Source: UBA1447 sp964568955
GTDB lineage: Bacteria; Bacillota; Clostridia; Oscillospirales; Acutalibacteraceae
Length of the DNA stretch: 35,661 bases
Direction of reading: 5' to 3'
Assembly: GCA_964568955.1 (NCBI GenBank)
Contig: CAZMSM010000019.1
Span: 1-35,661, forward strand
Shown: positions 1-7,816 of the stretch, in pieces
Position numbering within the stretch: the first letter of the stretch is position 1
How the letters are laid out: each line of letters starts with the position of its first letter
Made by a program: the position numbers and the translations under genes
Notes under the pieces: generated by a model
The model's input: only the letters and a program-made list of their open reading frames with translations
Databases searched by the model: none
Told to the model about the DNA's origin: nothing

Positions 1-398
1 ATCCCGGTATCTTAAAACTGTTGGCAGCGCTTGAAAAAAGAAATTACCGCATGGCAGTCGTCTCAAACAAAAACGATGTGCCGGTGAAGGCGCTTACCAA
101 ACACTATTTTGGGGCGTTCATTCAAACCGCTATCGGTGCCTCGGCAACCATTCCCAGAAAGCCGAACCCCGCTAGTGTTTATATGGCATTGGAGGAGCTC
201 GGTGCCGATAAAAACGACGCCATCTATGTTGGGGATTCGGATATCGACATCCTCACCGCGCGTAATGCCGGTTTGCCCTGTGTCTGCGTCAGTTGGGGGT
301 TGCGCGATAAAGAGTTTTTAGAGAAAAACGGCGCGACCTGTCTTATTGACGATCCATTGGACTTGTTGGCTGTTCTTGGAGAACAGCTAGAAGATTGA
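1..398 (+). CDS. HAD-family hydrolase, phosphoglycolate phosphatase-like (5' end outside window)
   Basis: The reading frame is open from base 3 and runs off the left edge, so only the C-terminal ~131 residues are present. Visible are the HAD motif II region (VVSNKND), the motif III lysine in PRKPNP, and the motif IV acidic pair in YVGDSDIDILTARNAGLP. These are the signatures of phosphoglycolate phosphatase/Gph-like HAD enzymes, which remove phosphate from small phosphorylated metabolites through an aspartyl-phosphate. The nucleophile DxD motif and the cap domain lie outside the window, so the substrate cannot be inferred. The gene ends at TGA 396-398 and is followed by a hairpin terminator. 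A second, complete HAD phosphatase of the same broad class lies at 13131-13790. Confidence 0.85.
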   Translation, partial: PGILKLLAALEKRNYRMAVVSNKNDVPVKALTKHYFGAFIQTAIGASATIPRKPNPASVYMALEELGADKNDAIYVGDSDIDILTARNAGLPCVCVSWGLRDKEFLEKNGATCLIDDPLDLLAVLGEQLED

Positions 399-419
399 AT
401 TTTAGCTTTTATAACTTTC

Positions 420-447
420 GGGGCGGATTTTTATCCGTCCCCTTTTA
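420..447. terminator. Hairpin terminator between the HAD gene and the response regulator
   Basis: The left arm GGGGCGGAT (420-428) pairs with ATCCGTCCCC (one bulged T), followed on the plus strand by a T-rich tract. It sits between two convergent genes and probably serves the plus-strand HAD gene. It may also act for the minus-strand regulator. An almost identical hairpin occurs at 2080-2111. Confidence 0.7.
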
Positions 448-460
448 TTGTTTAGCTTTA

Positions 461-1114
461 CTAAACCAGCCTGTTTTTTATCGCAAACAGCGCAATTTGC
501 GTGCGGTCTTTGAGCCCCGTTTCCGCCAGAATATTGGATACCCTGTTTCTGACTGTCCCCTCGGAGTAATTCATTTGTTCCGCAATCGCTTTGTTTGATA
601 GGCCCTTTGCGATCAGACAGATAATCTTGATATCCCGCTCGTCAAAGCGTTTGCCGGCAAGTTCTGTCTGCCCCGCAGTGGATTTTTCCGCTGCCTCGAC
701 CGCGAGCTTTTCGGCAAGCAAGAACCGCACTTCCCGGCTCATCACCACCAGGCCGTTGTCAACGCACCTGATGGCCTGCGCGAGTGACGCCGGCAGAATA
801 TCTTTTAACAGATACCCGTCCGCCCCGCCGAGGTAAGCGGCAACAATGTTTTCATCATCGCCGAATGTAGTCAGCATTATAACGCCGGCATTAGGGTCAA
901 TTGCCTTGATTTTTTCCAGGGCATACAGACCGTTACTGCCCGGCATCTGAATATCCAGCAGGCAAATATCCGGTTTGTATTCCCGAAATTTCTCAACCGC
1001 CTCACATGCGTTGGTGGCATACGCCGTCACCTCAAAGTCCTCTTGCGCTTGCAAGATTGTCTTTAGCATATCAGCAAACAGCTGCTGGTCATCTGCGATT
1101 AATATTTTAATCAT
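461..1114 (-). CDS. NarL/LuxR-family two-component response regulator
   Basis: A 217-residue protein with the standard two-domain layout. The receiver domain (about 1-120) carries the acidic pocket ADDQQ near residue 8, the phospho-acceptor aspartate in ICLLDIQMPG, and the conserved Lys in LLKDILP. The LuxR/GerE helix-turn-helix (about 150-215) contains IAKGLSNKAIAEQMNYSEGT. It should bind DNA as a dimer when phosphorylated. The start ATG is preceded by AAAGGAG at good spacing. Upstream on the same strand lies only a short degenerate kinase-like fragment (1142-1360), so the usual cognate sensor kinase is not intact here. The regulator is either an orphan or is served by a kinase elsewhere. 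Regulated genes cannot be told from the sequence. Confidence 0.93.
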   Translation of the reverse strand: MIKILIADDQQLFADMLKTILQAQEDFEVTAYATNACEAVEKFREYKPDICLLDIQMPGSNGLYALEKIKAIDPNAGVIMLTTFGDDENIVAAYLGGADGYLLKDILPASLAQAIRCVDNGLVVMSREVRFLLAEKLAVEAAEKSTAGQTELAGKRFDERDIKIICLIAKGLSNKAIAEQMNYSEGTVRNRVSNILAETGLKDRTQIALFAIKNRLV

Positions 1115-1141
1115 GTTGCTCTTCTCCTTTGATTATCAGCT

Positions 1142-1360
1142 TCAACTTTCTTTGGTTTTGTAGACAATTTTGCGAATATCCGCAAGCACACTCCTCAGGT
1201 GGCCGGCAAGGCTACTGAGGTTTTGCGCTTTTTGCCCACGGCTTTGATCGGTTGCGCATTTTAATGTATCGATATACCGGAGCGTTTGGCTCATTTTCGC
1301 TTGCAATTCCTGTCGAATTTCGGCCGCGAAGCTTTCCCGTGCCGTTCGCTTTCCTTTGCA
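1142..1360 (-). pseudogene. Degenerate HisKA_3-like (DHp) remnant of the cognate sensor kinase
   Basis: This frame of 72 sense codons has no obvious start and ends at TGA 1142-1144, just 27 bases before the response regulator, whose SD lies in between. Its translation resembles the dimerisation/phosphotransfer helices of NarX/DesK-type kinases. ARESFAAEIRQEL lines up with the usual ARELHDxLGQ segment, and HLRSVLADIRKIVY lines up with the second helix (ALAEVRRLVxxLR). The phospho-accepting histidine position reads Arg, and no HATPase domain follows. The N-terminal sensor part is gone, and a stop at 1361-1363 precedes a toxin-antitoxin module. I read it as a decayed kinase, although a DHp-only protein started from a non-ATG codon cannot be excluded. 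Confidence 0.5.
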
Positions 1361-1378
1361 TTATGTAGTGACATTGTA

Positions 1379-1406
1379 TTGACATTTTTATTTGTTCAGT
1401 TATACT
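1379..1406 (+). promoter_or_regulatory. Sigma-A-type promoter of the toxin-antitoxin operon
   Basis: A perfect TTGACA -35 box (1379-1384) is followed after 16 bases by TATACT (1401-1406). It points at the antitoxin gene. The SD-like AAAGGGG at 1413-1419 lies within the short leader. Type II antitoxins usually repress such promoters. Confidence 0.75.
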
Positions 1407-1428
1407 ATAGGTAAAGGGGATGATATCA

Positions 1429-1752
1429 ATGCCAGATAATATTTCGGTTGCCAATTCTCCAAAAACTGCAACCTTCCAAATGCGCATCAATCCGGACGTT
1501 AAAAACCGCGCCGAAGACATCTATTCACGCTGTGGAATGACACTTACGGATGCAATCAATGTTTTTCTTCAGCAATCTTTAAATGTTGGAGGTCTGCCTT
1601 TACTTGTGACTCAAAACAGCAAAGAAGCTCTTAGAGAACAGGCGATTGCCATTCTTATGAGTGAATTAAAAAAGGGAAAAGACTCCGTCAAATCGGACAA
1701 GGCTTGGATTTCGGAAAAAGATATTCTTGCTGAGTTCGGTACCGATGTATGA
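1429..1752 (+). CDS. RelB/DinJ-family antitoxin
   Basis: A small protein of 107 residues. The N-terminal TATFQMRINPDVKNRAEDIY followed by a short helix, turn and helix (GMTLTDAINVFLQQSL) is the ribbon-helix-helix DNA-binding region of RelB/DinJ antitoxins. The lysine-rich C-terminal half would wrap around the toxin. An upstream in-frame ATG at 1420 touches the AAAGGGG ribosome site directly. ATG 1429, nine bases downstream of that site, is therefore preferred. The stop overlaps the toxin start as ATGA (1749-1752), typical of translationally coupled toxin-antitoxin pairs. The module sits where the upstream part of a sensor kinase gene would be expected. Confidence 0.88.
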   Translation: MPDNISVANSPKTATFQMRINPDVKNRAEDIYSRCGMTLTDAINVFLQQSLNVGGLPLLVTQNSKEALREQAIAILMSELKKGKDSVKSDKAWISEKDILAEFGTDV

Positions 1753-2060
1753 GGATAAGATACACGCCACAGGCACAAACGGATTTGCGGGAAGTCCGTG
1801 ATTACATATCCAATGTCTTAAAAAATCCGGTTGCCGCAAAAAATGTAACCGGCAGAATTATTCGTAGCTGTCACAACCTTTCCGGCCAGCCAAACATGGG
1901 TGCAAGCCTTCACGGCAAGACCGGAAGAAATACGGATTACCGCTATCTTATTTGTGAAAATCACATCGCTTTTTATGAAGTACAACATGACTGCGTTTGT
2001 ATTATACGCATACTGGATAGCAGAACAGACTATATGCGGGCATTATTTTCAGGAAACTGA
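1749..2060 (+). CDS. RelE/ParE-superfamily toxin
   Basis: A 103-residue basic protein starting with MRIRYTPQAQTDLREVRDYI, which is typical of the RelE/ParE fold. The C-terminal strand region reads FYEVQHDCVCIIRILDSRTDY, matching the conserved core of ParE-like toxins (the VxIxRILHxRxD pattern). RelE-type members cleave mRNA on the ribosome and ParE-type members inhibit gyrase. This sequence looks closer to the ParE/plasmid-stabilisation branch, but the activity cannot be settled by eye. Its ATG overlaps the antitoxin stop by four bases. A terminator follows at 2080-2111. Confidence 0.87.
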   Translation: MRIRYTPQAQTDLREVRDYISNVLKNPVAAKNVTGRIIRSCHNLSGQPNMGASLHGKTGRNTDYRYLICENHIAFYEVQHDCVCIIRILDSRTDYMRALFSGN

Positions 2061-2079
2061 ATACGCAACGACAAACAGA

Positions 2080-2111
2080 GGGGCGGATTTTCATCCACCC
2101 CCATCTTTTTT
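2080..2111. terminator. Bidirectional-looking terminator between parE-like toxin and argF
   Basis: Arms GGGGCGGAT (2080-2088) and ATCCACCCC (2093-2101) enclose a four-base loop. On the plus strand there is one C-A mismatch and a run of six T (2106-2111). On the minus strand the same position is a G-U wobble and the loop reads GAAA, so the RNA hairpin is better paired for the leftward arginine transcript, but no U tract follows. It probably ends the toxin operon and may also stop argF mRNA. Confidence 0.7.
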
Positions 2112-2129
2112 ATAACTTTATTTACCATG

Positions 2130-3035
2130 CTACTCCATGAGCATAACCATCACGGCTTTTTGCGCGTGGAGTCTGTTTTCCGCCTCTTCAAATATCTCTG
2201 CGGCGTGCTTCTCGAAAACCTCTGCCGTTATCTCTTCACCCCTGTGGGCCGGCAGGCAGTGTTGAACCATGCAATCTTCATTGGCAACGCTCAAAAGTTT
2301 TTCGTTTATCTGATAAACGCCTTCAAAGGCCGCACGTCGTTTTTCCTGCTCATCTTCCTGCCCCATGGAAGCCCAGACATCGGTGAAAATAACATCGGCG
2401 CCTTGTGCCGCTTCCATTGGGTCGCGGTAAAGGGCAAAGTCCGGAAAATCTTTGGCAAAGTCAAGAATAATAGGGTCCGGGTCATAGCCTTCCGGGCAGG
2501 CCACGCTGACGCTCATGCCGGTTTTAAGCCCACCGACGATGAGGGAATTTGTCATATTATTGCCATCGCCGATGTAGCACATTTTCAAGCCTTCGAGCGC
2601 GCCCTTGTTTTCCCTGACTGTCATTAAGTCTGCCAAAACTTGGCAGGGGTGGCTGAAGTCCGTTAGCCCGTTTATCACCGGGATATTACCGTACTCCGCA
2701 AGGGCTTCCACCTCGCTTTGGTCAAAGGTACGTATCATAATGCCATCAATATAGCGGGACAACACGCGCGCGGTGTCCTCCACCGGCTCGCCCCTTTTTA
2801 TCTGCATATCTGTTGCATTGAGGTAGAGTGCCTGGCCGCCCAGCTGGAACATGCCCGCCTCAAAGGATATCCTTGTGCGGGTGGATGATTTTTGGAAGAT
2901 CATGCCGAGGCTTTTGCCTTCCAACCGACGATGCAAAATCCCGTTCTTCTTTTCATATTTAAGTTGGTCCGCCAAGTTCAGGATATCCAAAATTTCCTCG
3001 CCCGTCAGGTCAAGCAGTTTTAATAGATGTTTCAT
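2130..3035 (-). CDS. argF: Ornithine carbamoyltransferase
   Basis: The enzyme transfers the carbamoyl group from carbamoyl phosphate to ornithine, giving citrulline, in the cytoplasm. All family signatures are visible in 301 residues: the carbamoyl-phosphate loop SSTRTR (about 52-57), the HPCQ motif, the DGNNM and DVWASMGQE segments of the ornithine domain, and the catalytic cysteine in HCLPAHRG. The length is normal. ATG 3035 follows GGAGG by seven bases. An upstream extension of the frame to 3182 runs through repeat DNA and is discarded. It is the last gene of the leftward arginine cluster, separated from argD by a repeat element. Its substrate should come from the carA-carB genes at 23657-27947. 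Confidence 0.97.
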   Translation of the reverse strand: MKHLLKLLDLTGEEILDILNLADQLKYEKKNGILHRRLEGKSLGMIFQKSSTRTRISFEAGMFQLGGQALYLNATDMQIKRGEPVEDTARVLSRYIDGIMIRTFDQSEVEALAEYGNIPVINGLTDFSHPCQVLADLMTVRENKGALEGLKMCYIGDGNNMTNSLIVGGLKTGMSVSVACPEGYDPDPIILDFAKDFPDFALYRDPMEAAQGADVIFTDVWASMGQEDEQEKRRAAFEGVYQINEKLLSVANEDCMVQHCLPAHRGEEITAEVFEKHAAEIFEEAENRLHAQKAVMVMLME

Positions 3036-3076
3036 GAGGTTTCCTCCATTTTTTATCCCGGTTGTTGAATAATCGG

Positions 3077-3199
3077 TGAGCAGTAGGTGAGCGATTGTTT
3101 TGCTCAGTCCGTTTCCACCATTGCTTCTCAGAGAGTCGGCAGAACCGACTCTTTTTCCCCTATTGCTTCTCCACCGCTTCACTATCGCTTTTCAACGCA
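3077..3199. repeat. 11-bp-unit interspersed element, copy 1 (argD-argF)
   Basis: Read on the minus strand the right arm is three 11-base units in tandem: GAAAAGCGATA, GTGAAGCGGTG, GAGAAGCAATA, then GGGG. A hairpin with arms AGAGTCGG/CCGACTCT and another GAGAAGCAATGG unit follow. The left part (about 3078-3108) carries more diverged units in the opposite orientation. The element overlaps the 3' end of argD and supplies its last codons and TAG stop. Homologous copies lie at 5318-5452 and 28956-29152. Confidence 0.75.
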
Positions 3200-4371
3200 A
3201 GGACTCTCTCGAGTATCGCCAGCCCTTGGTCGATTTCGTCATAAGTGATAACGAGCGGCGGCAGCAAGCGCAGGCAATCTTTTGCGGTTAAAATCAGCAA
3301 GCCGTTTTCAATGCACTGTGCGACAACTTCTTTGGCCGGTATTGTTTTCAACTTTACTCCGAGCATCATCCCTATGCCACGCACACTGTCGACTTCTTCG
3401 AATTTCTCCAGTTTTCCCCTGATATATTCGCCTTTTGCCTTTATATCGTAAAGCTTATTGTCATCAATGAAACGGAGTACTTCCATAGCACCCGCACAGA
3501 CAATCGGGTTGCCGCCGAAGGTGGACCCGTGGGTACCGGGCGTGAGCACATTGCCAAGCACTTTGTTACAAAGGCAGGCGCCGATGGGCAAGCCGTTGCC
3601 CAAGCCTTTCGCCGATGTCAACATATCCGGCTTGTAGCCAAAATGCTCCCAGGCAAAAAGCTTGCCTGTTCTGCCAATCCCCGTTTGAACCTCATCGCCA
3701 ACGAGCAATATATCCCGCTCGGTGCAAAGGGCTCTTGCCGCTTTAACAAAATCAGCGTCCAAGGGCAAAACGCCGCCCTCGCCTTGGATAATTTCGATAA
3801 ATAAGGCGCAGACGCTTGAATCCAATGCCGCGTCCAAGGCTTTTATATCGTTTGCCGGCGTATACCGAAAACCGTCCGGGAAGGGGTGAAAATATTGGTG
3901 ATAGTCCGACTGGCCCGTTGCAGTGATGGTCATCATCGTTCTACCGTGAAATGAGTTAACAAGGGAAACGATGGTGCCCCTGCCCTGGCCGTATTTATCA
4001 AAACTGTATTTCCTGGCAAGTTTTATCGCGCACTCATTTGCTTCCGCACCGGAGTTTGAAAAGAACACACGGTCAAAACCGGAAGCCTTGCAAAGCTGTG
4101 CCGCCAAATGTGTCTGAACCGGATTGTAATACAAGTTTGAAATATGTTGCAACTTGCCTGCTTGGCTACTGACTGCCTTCACCCAACCCTCATGCGCATA
4201 ACCCAAGGCGTTGACCCCAATACCGGCGGTAAAATCAATCAGCTCTTTGCCCTTGCTGTCTTGAAGTGTCGCGCCCAACCCGCTGACAATCGCGGTGTTG
4301 AAACGCGCATACGTCGGCATAAAATATTCATCTGCTGTTTGTTTTATATCCTCAAAATTATCAAAATTCAT
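3160..4371 (-). CDS. argD: Acetylornithine aminotransferase
   Basis: A PLP-dependent class III aminotransferase of 403 residues that converts N-acetylglutamate semialdehyde and glutamate to N-acetylornithine and 2-oxoglutarate. Visible landmarks are the phosphate-binding SNSGAEANE, NSFHGRT, the PLP-contacting GDEVQTGIGRTGK, the Schiff-base lysine in TSAKGLGNGLPIGA, and HGSTFGGNP. An upstream ATG at 4383 exists, but the GGAG beginning one base into it lies six to seven bases before ATG 4371, which I take as the start. The C-terminal residues SDSEAVEKQ and the TAG stop are encoded by an 11-bp repeat array. The family core ends about ten residues earlier, so the native stop appears to have been overrun by repeat DNA. 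Confidence 0.95.
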   Translation of the reverse strand: MNFDNFEDIKQTADEYFMPTYARFNTAIVSGLGATLQDSKGKELIDFTAGIGVNALGYAHEGWVKAVSSQAGKLQHISNLYYNPVQTHLAAQLCKASGFDRVFFSNSGAEANECAIKLARKYSFDKYGQGRGTIVSLVNSFHGRTMMTITATGQSDYHQYFHPFPDGFRYTPANDIKALDAALDSSVCALFIEIIQGEGGVLPLDADFVKAARALCTERDILLVGDEVQTGIGRTGKLFAWEHFGYKPDMLTSAKGLGNGLPIGACLCNKVLGNVLTPGTHGSTFGGNPIVCAGAMEVLRFIDDNKLYDIKAKGEYIRGKLEKFEEVDSVRGIGMMLGVKLKTIPAKEVVAQCIENGLLILTAKDCLRLLPPLVITYDEIDQGLAILERVLALKSDSEAVEKQ

Positions 4372-4439
4372 TTTATTCTCCATTTAAAATCACGGTGAAA
4401 CGGGTGTCGGTCTTTTTATTTTTGTGTTTGTTTGAATAC

Positions 4440-5294
4440 TCAAACAAACATCGTTCCAACGCCTTCATCCGATAGGATTTCAATCAGTACCGCATGTTCC
4501 ACACGTCCGTCAATAATGGTGGTGCGTTTAACACCGCGGCGCACCGCCTCCACGCAACAGTCGACTTTCGGAATCATCCCGCCGGAAATGATGCCCTTGT
4601 TTTTAAGGGCTTGCACTTCGCTGACCTTGACCTCCGGAATCAATGTGCTCTCGTCATCTTTATCCCTTAAAAGGCCCTTGACATCTGTTAAAAGCAGTAG
4701 CCTTTGTGCGTGCAGCTCCGCGGCAATCCTCGCCGCGGCCGCGTCGGCATTGATATTATACACAACACCGTCACCCGCACCAATGGCGCAGACAACCGGG
4801 ATATACCCTTTTTCCAGCATATCGGTAATCACTTGAACATCCATACTTTCAATATTGCCGACAAAGCCTAAATCTTCGCCATCGGTTCTCTTGGAAGCCT
4901 TGATGAGCCCGGCATCGAGCCCCGATATGCCAAGCGCTCTACCACCGCGACTGACAAGCAGTTGCACAATGTCCTTGTTGATTTTGCCGGCAAGCACCAT
5001 TTGAACAACCTCTGCCGTTTCTTCATCCGTATAGCGTAGCCCATCGATGAATGTGCTTTTTTTGCCCATTTTGTCGAGCACTTTTGTAATTTCCGGCCCG
5101 CCGCCGTGCACCAAAACCACTTTGATGCCGACCAAGGACAAGAGTACAATATCCGTCATCATTCTGTCCCGGAGTTCGTCGGATATCATGGCATTGCCGC
5201 CGTATTTGATTACTACGATTTTGTTGTTGTACTCTCGGATATAGGGCAATGCCTGTACCAAGATTTCAGCCTTGTCAAAGTCGGATATGTTCAT
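4440..5294 (-). CDS. argB: N-acetylglutamate kinase
   Basis: Phosphorylates N-acetylglutamate using ATP (second step of the acetyl cycle). The 284 residues show the amino-acid-kinase motifs VIKYGGNAM (about 24-32), VLVHGGGPEI, the substrate-binding RYTDEET, GISGLDAGLI, and the C-terminal GGMIPKV. The N-terminal stretch before the kinase core (about 20 residues, ALPYIREYNNK) resembles the N-terminal helix found in arginine-feedback-inhibited NAGKs. That is consistent with use of the cyclic ArgJ route, where ArgB is usually the controlled step. ATG 5294 follows AGGGGG by seven bases. The frame continues upstream through repeat DNA to 5429 but has no ribosome site there. Confidence 0.96.
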   Translation of the reverse strand: MNISDFDKAEILVQALPYIREYNNKIVVIKYGGNAMISDELRDRMMTDIVLLSLVGIKVVLVHGGGPEITKVLDKMGKKSTFIDGLRYTDEETAEVVQMVLAGKINKDIVQLLVSRGGRALGISGLDAGLIKASKRTDGEDLGFVGNIESMDVQVITDMLEKGYIPVVCAIGAGDGVVYNINADAAAARIAAELHAQRLLLLTDVKGLLRDKDDESTLIPEVKVSEVQALKNKGIISGGMIPKVDCCVEAVRRGVKRTTIIDGRVEHAVLIEILSDEGVGTMFV

Positions 5295-5317
5295 TGTTAA
5301 TCCCCCTGTTAATTTTT

Positions 5318-5452
5318 GGGAAGCGGTCGAAAAGCGATTGAGAAGCATAGGATTTGCCGTGCATCCGTTTATTTTCGTTCTCCAACTGCTTCTCCACCGC
5401 TTCTCTATTGCTTTTCTACTGCTTCTCAATCGTCCCCTACTTCTTCTCTACG
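5318..5452. repeat. 11-bp-unit interspersed element, copy 2 (argJ-argB)
   Basis: The left arm on the plus strand reads GGGAAGCGGTC, GAAAAGCGATT, GAGAAGCATAGG. After a ~30-base core, the right arm on the opposite strand has four clean units: GAGAAGCAGTA, GAAAAGCAATA, GAGAAGCGGTG, GAGAAGCAGTT. The arms are inverted and could fold into a long imperfect stem. The core segment CGTTTATTTTCGTTCTCC is shared with copy 3 (CATTTATCGTTCTCCC). It fills the gap between argJ and argB and just overlaps the argJ stop. Confidence 0.8.
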
Positions 5453-6689
5453 TCCTATAGTCGCCGTTTATCTTTACATAATCATAACTGAAGTCACAGC
5501 CGAATGCGCATGCACAGCCGTCGCCGTCCTTGAGGGTTATATCAATTATAATCTCCGCTTCGGCCAACACTTTTGCGGCCTCTTCTTCGGAGAATGCCAG
5601 AGCCGCTCCGTTTGCACAAACGGCTACCGTGCCGCCGGCTGATTTGAAGGCAATCGCCACGCTGTTAACATCCAGCCAAACCCCTGCGTAACCCATGGCG
5701 CAGATTACCCTGCCCCAGTTTGCGTCCGCACCGAACATGGCTGTTTTGACAAGTGCCGAGTTGATAACACTTTTTGCCATCACTTTTGCGGCGTTTTCGT
5801 CCGTCGCGCCGGAAAGTACACATTCAATCAGTTTGGTTGCGCCCTCACCGTCGCGCGCCATTTCCTTAGCGACTTTGACGCAAAGTGCCGTCAGTGCGCA
5901 TTGGAAAACCTCGTATGCTTTGCCCTCGTCTTCAATACAGGCGTTGCCGGCTTGGCCGTTTGCCATAATGCTCGCCATGTCGTTCGTGGACGTATCACCG
6001 TCAATGCTGAGCATATTGAAGCTGTCCGCCACAGCCGCCTCCAGCGCCGTTTTAAGCATCGGCCTTGCGATAGCGGTATCCGTTGTTATAAAGCAAAGCA
6101 TGGTTGCCATGTTGGGGCAAATCATCCCCGACCCTTTGGCAATTGCGCCGATTTTACAGGTTTTTCCGTTTATCTCAAACTCTACCGCATATTCTTTTTT
6201 CCGGGTATCCGTCGTCATAATGGCTTGTGCCGCAAAATCCGACCCGGATACGGACAAACCCTTGACCAGTCTGTCCATCCCACTCACAACCGGTTCCAAG
6301 TTCAGCGGTTGCCCAATTACACCGGTAGAGGCGATGATGATATCATCTGCCGAAATTTGAAGGGCCTTTGCGGTGATGTCCCGCATGGCTCTTGCTTTTT
6401 CCACCCCATCGGCGTTACAGGTGTTGGCGATACCGCTGTTACAGATAACCGCCTTTGCGTATCCATTCGCAAGGCTTTCCTTGGTCACGGCTATCGGTGC
6501 GCCGAAAACAAGGTTCTGTGTGTAAACGGCAGCGGCCGTGCACACCGTTTGGGAAACAATCAGCGCAAGGTCGCGTTTGGATTTATTCTTGCGAATGCCG
6601 CAGTGAATGCCATTGGCAACAAAGCCTTTTGGTGCGCAAACACCACCGTTTATAAAATTGATAGGCGAATTTTTATTCGTGGTTTTCAT
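5448..6689 (-). CDS. argJ: Bifunctional ornithine acetyltransferase / N-acetylglutamate synthase
   Basis: ArgJ transfers acetyl from N-acetylornithine to glutamate, closing the acetyl cycle. Many members also use acetyl-CoA. The 413-residue precursor contains the autoprocessing motif MATML, whose threonine becomes the N-terminal nucleophile of the beta chain, preceded by GSGMICPN. The oxyanion-hole segment STGVIGQPL and the C-terminal KINGDYRT are also present. The segment usually written NSGNAN reads NSGIAN here, a minor oddity. GAGGA lies nine bases before ATG 6689. It follows argC by 18 bases. No separate argA or argE is seen in the window. Confidence 0.95.
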   Translation of the reverse strand: MKTTNKNSPINFINGGVCAPKGFVANGIHCGIRKNKSKRDLALIVSQTVCTAAAVYTQNLVFGAPIAVTKESLANGYAKAVICNSGIANTCNADGVEKARAMRDITAKALQISADDIIIASTGVIGQPLNLEPVVSGMDRLVKGLSVSGSDFAAQAIMTTDTRKKEYAVEFEINGKTCKIGAIAKGSGMICPNMATMLCFITTDTAIARPMLKTALEAAVADSFNMLSIDGDTSTNDMASIMANGQAGNACIEDEGKAYEVFQCALTALCVKVAKEMARDGEGATKLIECVLSGATDENAAKVMAKSVINSALVKTAMFGADANWGRVICAMGYAGVWLDVNSVAIAFKSAGGTVAVCANGAALAFSEEEAAKVLAEAEIIIDITLKDGDGCACAFGCDFSYDYVKINGDYRT

Positions 6690-6707
6690 TCGTTTTGTTC
6701 CTCTTTA

Positions 6708-7754
6708 TCAGAATGCCGGCGGTATCGTTTTAAGCCCCGCGTCTTCCGGCAAATCAAAAATAATATTCATATTTTGTACAGCCTGACCGGCGGCGCCTTT
6801 TACCATGTTATCGATAGCCGATACGCTAATAAGCGTACCGGTTCGTTCGTCAACATGCAGGGATATGTCACAGTAGTTGCTGTATTTTACGTCCCTCAAG
6901 TTGGCAATTTCTCCGTCTTTTTTAAGGCGCACAAAGGGCTCGTCCCGATAAAAATTTTCATACGCTTCGCGCACTTGTTTATAGGTAACCCCCTTTTGGA
7001 GTTTGGTGTACATAGTGGCGAGAATCCCGCGGTTAACGGGTAAAAGATGCGGCACAAAAAGCACCGTCATTTTTTCGCCTGCGGCTATTGATAAGGTCTG
7101 CTCAATTTCCGGCGTGTGGCGGTGGGAGGCAATTTTATAGGGTGCAAAAGCTTCGTTACAAGCGGGGAAGTGGGTGATGGCCGATGGTGAGCGCCCCGCT
7201 CCCGTAACACCGGATTTTGCATCAATAACGATTCCGCTTTTTTCAATCAGTTGAGCTTTTAGTACAGGGAATAACCCCAATGCGATGCCGGTCGGGTAGC
7301 AACCGGGGTTGGCTATTACTTTGCCCGGTTTAATTTGTTGTCTAAACAGCTCCGGCAAGGCATAAACGGCATTTTCGTGCAGTTCCTTTTGCATAAACTT
7401 GCCGCCGTACCAGCGTTCGTAATCCGCTTCGTCCGTTAAGCGAAAATCGGCGCCTAAATCAATAAAGGCAACGCCTTTTTCAAAACACCGTGCGGCAAAA
7501 TCCTGCGACATGCCATGGGCCACACAGGCGAAAACCACATCGCTTTTTTCGATAACTTCTTGTGTCGATACGCAAGTGAGTTGACAAAGGCCTTGCAAGG
7601 AGGGATACACTTCGCTGAGCGCTTTGCCCTCAAAGCTAACGGAACCCAAGGCTACCAGTTCGGCCATCGGATGGGTAAGCAGGATACGCACGAGTTCGAC
7701 CCCCGCGTAACCTGTTGCACCAATGATACCGATTTTTATTTTAGCGTTGTTCAT
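6708..7754 (-). CDS. argC: N-acetyl-gamma-glutamyl-phosphate reductase
   Basis: NADPH-dependent reduction of N-acetylglutamyl phosphate to the semialdehyde, third step of the pathway. The 348 residues show the Rossmann start IGIIGATGYAGVELVRIL, the catalytic cysteine in ANPGCYPTGI, the SGVTGAGR loop, and the catalytic histidine region SHRHTPEIEQ. The length matches type I ArgC. AGGAAG precedes ATG 7754 by seven bases. It sits 62 bases after the argH stop and 18 bases before argJ, so co-transcription is likely. Confidence 0.97.
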   Translation of the reverse strand: MNNAKIKIGIIGATGYAGVELVRILLTHPMAELVALGSVSFEGKALSEVYPSLQGLCQLTCVSTQEVIEKSDVVFACVAHGMSQDFAARCFEKGVAFIDLGADFRLTDEADYERWYGGKFMQKELHENAVYALPELFRQQIKPGKVIANPGCYPTGIALGLFPVLKAQLIEKSGIVIDAKSGVTGAGRSPSAITHFPACNEAFAPYKIASHRHTPEIEQTLSIAAGEKMTVLFVPHLLPVNRGILATMYTKLQKGVTYKQVREAYENFYRDEPFVRLKKDGEIANLRDVKYSNYCDISLHVDERTGTLISVSAIDNMVKGAAGQAVQNMNIIFDLPEDAGLKTIPPAF

Positions 7755-7816
7755 GTTGTCACTTCCTGAAATCTATTTCGGGCGGCGCAGGGGAGTCGGA
7801 CGCCATTTATGATTCT

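Noticed and set aside
1212..1520. Minus-strand 102-codon frame over the kinase remnant and antitoxin
   Set aside because: The neighbouring frame (1142-1360) gives the kinase-like helices, while this one shows no similarity and crosses the antitoxin promoter.
2127..2627. Plus-strand open frame of 166 codons
   Set aside because: Antisense to argF with no domain signature. The minus-strand gene explains it.
5901..7043. Long plus-strand open frame of 380 codons
   Set aside because: It lies entirely antisense to argJ and argC, whose motifs are unambiguous. It lacks recognisable motifs or a ribosome site and is a shadow of the coding strand.
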